From the NCBI GenBank assembly GCA_027485145.1, contig JAIXRO010000087.1, positions 1-39,186 of the forward strand: DNA of 39,186 nt. Reading direction: 5' to 3'. Each line of letters opens with the position of its first letter. The stretch's first letter is position 1. The notes under the pieces are model-generated. The model was not told the DNA's origin, searched no databases, and worked only from the letters and a program-made list of their open reading frames with translations. Below are positions 37,210 to 39,186 of this stretch, in pieces. The translations under genes were made by a program, and so were the position numbers. The stretch is from Hyphomonadaceae bacterium. GTDB lineage: Bacteria > Pseudomonadota > Alphaproteobacteria > Caulobacterales > Hyphomonadaceae.

Positions 37210-37823
37210 CTTTGCCAATTTTCCAAGCCCGGCCCGGCAGGATCTCGGCGGGACTCGCAAGGTCAGTTCAGCCGGTACGAGGCAGGGCGTTGCCTTCAAG
37301 TGGCAGTTTCTGCGTTCCTCGTCTTGGGTCAGGTTGGTCTGGGAGTTTGCGGGGTCGGAGCGAGGCCGAGAATCCGCAGTCGGTTTTGGGCTGGCTAGTG
37401 GCGGACCGATTGCGCTGATCTCAATCAGGCCCGGATTGGCGCATGGCCGTTGCCGATATCTGCGATTGCAGTGACGACTAGGCAGCACACCCGGTGACGA
37501 CACCTTTCTCATCGCATTTCGGTCTTGGAAGTCCGGGAAGTGCCATTTCTCCCGGTCAAGTGTGACCCGGGCCCACTGCTGCCTCGTCAATGGCCGTGGT
37601 TGGCAGGGGATGGCTTCGCCGCTTGATCCCTTGCTGCAACGCCGTCTGCGCCAACTTTCTTCCCCTGGACGTGCCGCCCATTCCTCGCGAGGCAAGAAAG
37701 CCGTCTGGCCGTCGTCCTCCACTGCGTTTCGGCCGTTCCGGTGCAGCGGGCGCAAGCCCCTGCCTTCAACCAGCCATCGAGGCCGCGATGGGCGCGGGTT
37801 CGACCAACTTGAAGGAATGCATC
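37210..37823. other. 614-nt gap before DUF736 with several hairpins and no convincing gene
   Basis: Open frames here on both strands lack ribosome-binding sites and recognisable sequence. Small hairpins seen are CAATC/GATTG (37422-37438), CCGGGA/TCCCGG (37533-37555), GCAG-C-GGGC pairing with GCCC-CTGC around a GCAA tetraloop (37743-37763), and CATCG/CGATG (37775-37790). The last two lie in the DUF736 leader. This could be a long regulated leader, a small RNA or a remnant of lost genes. Confidence 0.45.
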
Positions 37824-38144
37824 ATGGCCAACATCGGAACTTTCACCAAGACCGGCAGCGAATACAAGGGCGAGATCGTCACCATGTCGGTGCAGCAGAA
37901 GAACGTCCGCATCGTCCCCGAAGCCAGCGACAACGAAAATGCGCCGTCGCACCGGGTTTTCGTCGGCCGCGCGGAAATCGGCGCCGCCTGGACCAAGACC
38001 TCCAACGAAGGCCGCGAATATCTCTCGGTCAAGCTCGACGATCCCAGCTTCACCGCTCCCATCTTTGCCAACCTCTTCGATGACGAAGACGGCAAGAGCT
38101 TCAATCTGATCTGGTCGCGCGCGCGCCGCACCAACGGCGACTGA
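37824..38144 (+). CDS. DUF736 family protein
   Basis: 106 residues. It matches DUF736: MANIGTFTKTGSEYKGEIVTMSVQ, FVGRAEIGAAWTKTSNEGREYLSVKLDDPSF, LIWSRARRTNGD. The family is a hallmark of alphaproteobacterial conjugative elements and its function is unknown. AAGGA lies 8 nt before the ATG at 37824. A very strong palindrome follows 11 nt after the stop. Confidence 0.9.
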   Translation: MANIGTFTKTGSEYKGEIVTMSVQQKNVRIVPEASDNENAPSHRVFVGRAEIGAAWTKTSNEGREYLSVKLDDPSFTAPIFANLFDDEDGKSFNLIWSRARRTNGD

Positions 38145-38155
38145 CCGAACAGCCA

Positions 38156-38183
38156 GCCCCGCCCGGCACCTGCCGGGCGGGGC
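38156..38183. terminator. Strong hairpin between convergent DUF736 and XRE genes
   Basis: GCCCCGCCCGGCA (38156-38168) and TGCCGGGCGGGGC (38171-38183) are perfectly complementary, 13 pairs with 2 central bases (in practice a 4-nt loop). It sits between the two convergent stop codons, the position of a bidirectional terminator. A U-run is lacking. Confidence 0.65.
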
Positions 38184-38194
38184 CTCTGGCATTC

Positions 38195-38419
38195 TCATTC
38201 GTCTGCTGACGCCACTCTTATAAGGAGTTCTGAGGCTTCAATGCCGAGCGCTATGGAAAGATGCTCAAGCTTGTCGACCGAGGCACTGTAGCGTCCACGC
38301 TCAAGGCTGCTGACATAGGTTCGATCGAGATGGGCCCGATGTGCAAGCTCTTCTTGCGACAGGCCAGCAGCCAACCGATAGCGTTTCAGATTCGCAGCCA
38401 GGACCTCGCGCAATTTCAT
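38195..38419 (-). CDS. Small XRE-family regulator (QseC/C-protein-like)
   Basis: 74 residues, essentially one helix-turn-helix domain: LKRYRLAAGLSQEELAHRAHLDRTYVSSLERGRYSASVDKLEHLSIALGI. Size and form match restriction-modification controller (C) proteins and QseC of ICEMlSym(R7A), which represses its divergent partner qseM. Here too it is divergent from a DUF2285 gene, with a palindromic operator candidate in the gap. The assignment as QseC-like is by position and size. Confidence 0.82.
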   Translation of the reverse strand: MKLREVLAANLKRYRLAAGLSQEELAHRAHLDRTYVSSLERGRYSASVDKLEHLSIALGIEASELLIRVASADE

Positions 38420-38442
38420 TGCACGAACTCACCACCGTTGCA

Positions 38443-38467
38443 GAGTATTTAACCACGGAGTATACTC
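38443..38467. promoter_or_regulatory. Candidate operator for the XRE regulator
   Basis: The perfect 10-mer palindrome GAGTATACTC (38458-38467) is preceded 15 nt earlier by the half-site GAGTAT (38443-38448). This tandem layout, start of the XRE gene 24 nt away, resembles C-protein operators. On the minus strand TTGAAG and AATACT, 17 nt apart, overlap it, so binding could block the XRE gene's own promoter. Confidence 0.5.
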
Positions 38468-38639
38468 TTCAAGACTGGAGTTCGGCCGATTTCAGCAGGC
38501 TGGCAACGCGCACGGGTTATCCGCGAAAAGGTACAATTCCCTGCCCGTTGTCGAACAAGCGAAGTTTTCGCCATTTTGGTGGGTCTTGGTGCTAAAAGAC
38601 TGTCGATGCAAAAATGAGTCGGAACCAAAGGCTCGGACC

Positions 38640-38906
38640 ATGACGATTGCTTCTTTCGAAAAAAGCCCACCCGTCTCGGATACGGTAACGCCGTATGACG
38701 AACGCCATTTTGTCACGTATTTACGGCTACTTGATGCCGCCGACGAAGGTGCGGAATGGACCGAAGTTGTGCAGATCGTCTTTGGGATCGATCCTGCCCT
38801 GGAGCCGGTCTGGGCGCGTCAGGTCCATGAGACCCACCTCGACCGAGCACGCTGGATGACGTCCCACGGCTACCGACATCTGCTTGAGAAAGAACAAAAA
38901 GGCTGA
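38640..38906 (+). CDS. DUF2285 protein, QseM-like antiactivator candidate
   Basis: 88 residues. The DUF2285-type pattern is TPYDERHFVTYLRLLDAADEGAEWTEVVQIVFGIDP, then HLDRARWMTSHGYRHLL. In ICEMlSym(R7A) the DUF2285 protein QseM binds and inhibits the excision activator FseA and TraR. Here the gene is divergent from the XRE regulator and lies upstream of the DUF6499 gene, the same kit of parts. The ATG at 38640 is taken as the start, and an in-frame TTG at 38586 is possible. The role is inferred. Confidence 0.68.
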   Translation: MTIASFEKSPPVSDTVTPYDERHFVTYLRLLDAADEGAEWTEVVQIVFGIDPALEPVWARQVHETHLDRARWMTSHGYRHLLEKEQKG

Positions 38907-39063
38907 TTTCTCGGACACGGATTGGCTCCTTCGCCCTAAACGCTCCGTCAAAATTTCTGCGCCTCCGGGCATAAGCATCCCCAGATTTTGTTACTTGCGG
39001 CTTACCGTTGGTTAACAAAGACTTGAAGCTTGGCCTTTTTGCCTGTGCTTTGCAGGGGTCTTT

Positions 39064-39186
39064 ATGCCCGGTGGTTCGTCATGGCGGTCACCATCGACCG
39101 CGGATCAATATCGCGATCACGACTATGCGGACTTCGCGCAGGAATTCCTGCACCGTAATGCTGATTACCGCCGCGATTATGCCGAA
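39064..39186 (+). CDS. DUF6499-domain transcriptional regulator, N-terminal part only (FseA-like)
   Basis: 41 residues before the window ends: SSWRSPSTADQY, then DFAQEFLHRNADYRRDYAE. This is the DUF6499 pattern (W-R-S... EFLRRNPDYRRDY). In many ICEs it is fused to, or frameshift-linked with, a DUF2285 domain. FseA of ICEMlSym(R7A) is made by programmed ribosomal frameshifting between two such frames. Whether that happens here cannot be seen. AGGGG lies 6-7 nt before the ATG. The 157-nt gap upstream holds its promoter, which I could not locate with confidence. Confidence 0.75.
   Translation, partial: MPGGSSWRSPSTADQYRDHDYADFAQEFLHRNADYRRDYAE

Larger units (their letters stand above)
24296..39186 (+). 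mobile_element. Left part of an integrative and conjugative-type element inserted at tRNA-Lys
   Basis: Gene content switches at the tRNA-Lys 3' end from chromosomal housekeeping to DUF932, ParB-like, DUF6117, SNO-helicase/methylase, Toprim, DUF2493, DUF736, XRE, DUF2285 and DUF6499 genes, nearly all on one strand. These families co-occur on alphaproteobacterial ICEs and conjugative plasmids. Not seen: integrase, relaxase, T4SS genes or a second copy of the tRNA 3' end, so the right part and the other attachment site are outside the window. The left boundary is inferred from the tRNA end, and the exact att core is not demonstrated. Confidence 0.72.

Noticed and set aside
37144-37755. 203-codon minus-strand open frame across the gap before DUF736
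   Set aside because: No ribosome-binding site, rich in Arg/Pro/Ser as expected for a GC-rich shadow frame, overlaps the membrane-protein gene end, and resembles no protein I know.
24296-39186. Second copy of the tRNA-Lys 3' end that would close the element inside the window
   Set aside because: No second copy was spotted by eye, so the other attachment site is taken to be outside.

Overview
The window is Alphaproteobacterial and almost certainly from a sphingomonad (Sphingomonadales). The evidence is the protein sequences themselves, a C4-type 5-aminolevulinate synthase, a PEPxxWA-type sorting tail, the mdh-sucC order, and an mre/mrd rod operon. It falls into two parts: ordinary chromosome (1 to about 24,295) and the left part of an integrated conjugative-type element (about 24,296 to the end).

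Chromosomal part. Two TCA-cycle blocks lie on the minus strand: mdh-sucC (sucC cut by the window start) and sdhB-thioesterase-zapE. Between zapE and mdh sits a set that looks envelope/exopolysaccharide related (polysaccharide deacetylase, ATP-grasp ligase, low-molecular-weight tyrosine phosphatase, GNAT_6 acetyltransferase), plus a DsbA-family oxidoreductase and a secreted M20 peptidase. Then come a DUF418 membrane protein, plsY-dprA, murI and a second hotdog thioesterase, a PEP-CTERM exported protein, hemA, mutL, and the compact rod-shape operon mreB-mreC-mreD-mrdA-rodA. A tRNA-Lys(CTT) gene closes this part.

Element part. Downstream of the tRNA-Lys 3' end the gene content changes to families typical of alphaproteobacterial ICEs and plasmids: DUF932, a long ParB-like protein, DUF6117, a 1,447-residue methylase/strawberry-notch helicase, a Toprim protein, DUF2493, DUF736, a small XRE regulator, a DUF2285 protein, and the start of a DUF6499 regulator. 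The last three resemble the QseC-QseM-FseA circuit that controls excision and transfer of ICEMlSym(R7A). A TIR-like protein of lower GC, on the opposite strand, looks like defence cargo. No integrase, relaxase or second attachment site is visible, so the right part of the element lies outside the window.

The most unusual feature is DNA/RNA secondary structure in the element's non-coding gaps. It includes five GC-rich hairpins beside the tRNA end, two homologous leaders of about 82 nt before DUF932 and parB whose stems end at the ribosome-binding site, a 149-nt nested palindrome with perfect 18-bp outer arms before DUF2493 followed by a pair of mutually exclusive small hairpins, and a hairpin overlapping the ribosome-binding site of a 54-residue protein. 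Their purpose is unknown. One idea is single-stranded-DNA promoters or translational switches for genes expressed just after conjugative entry.
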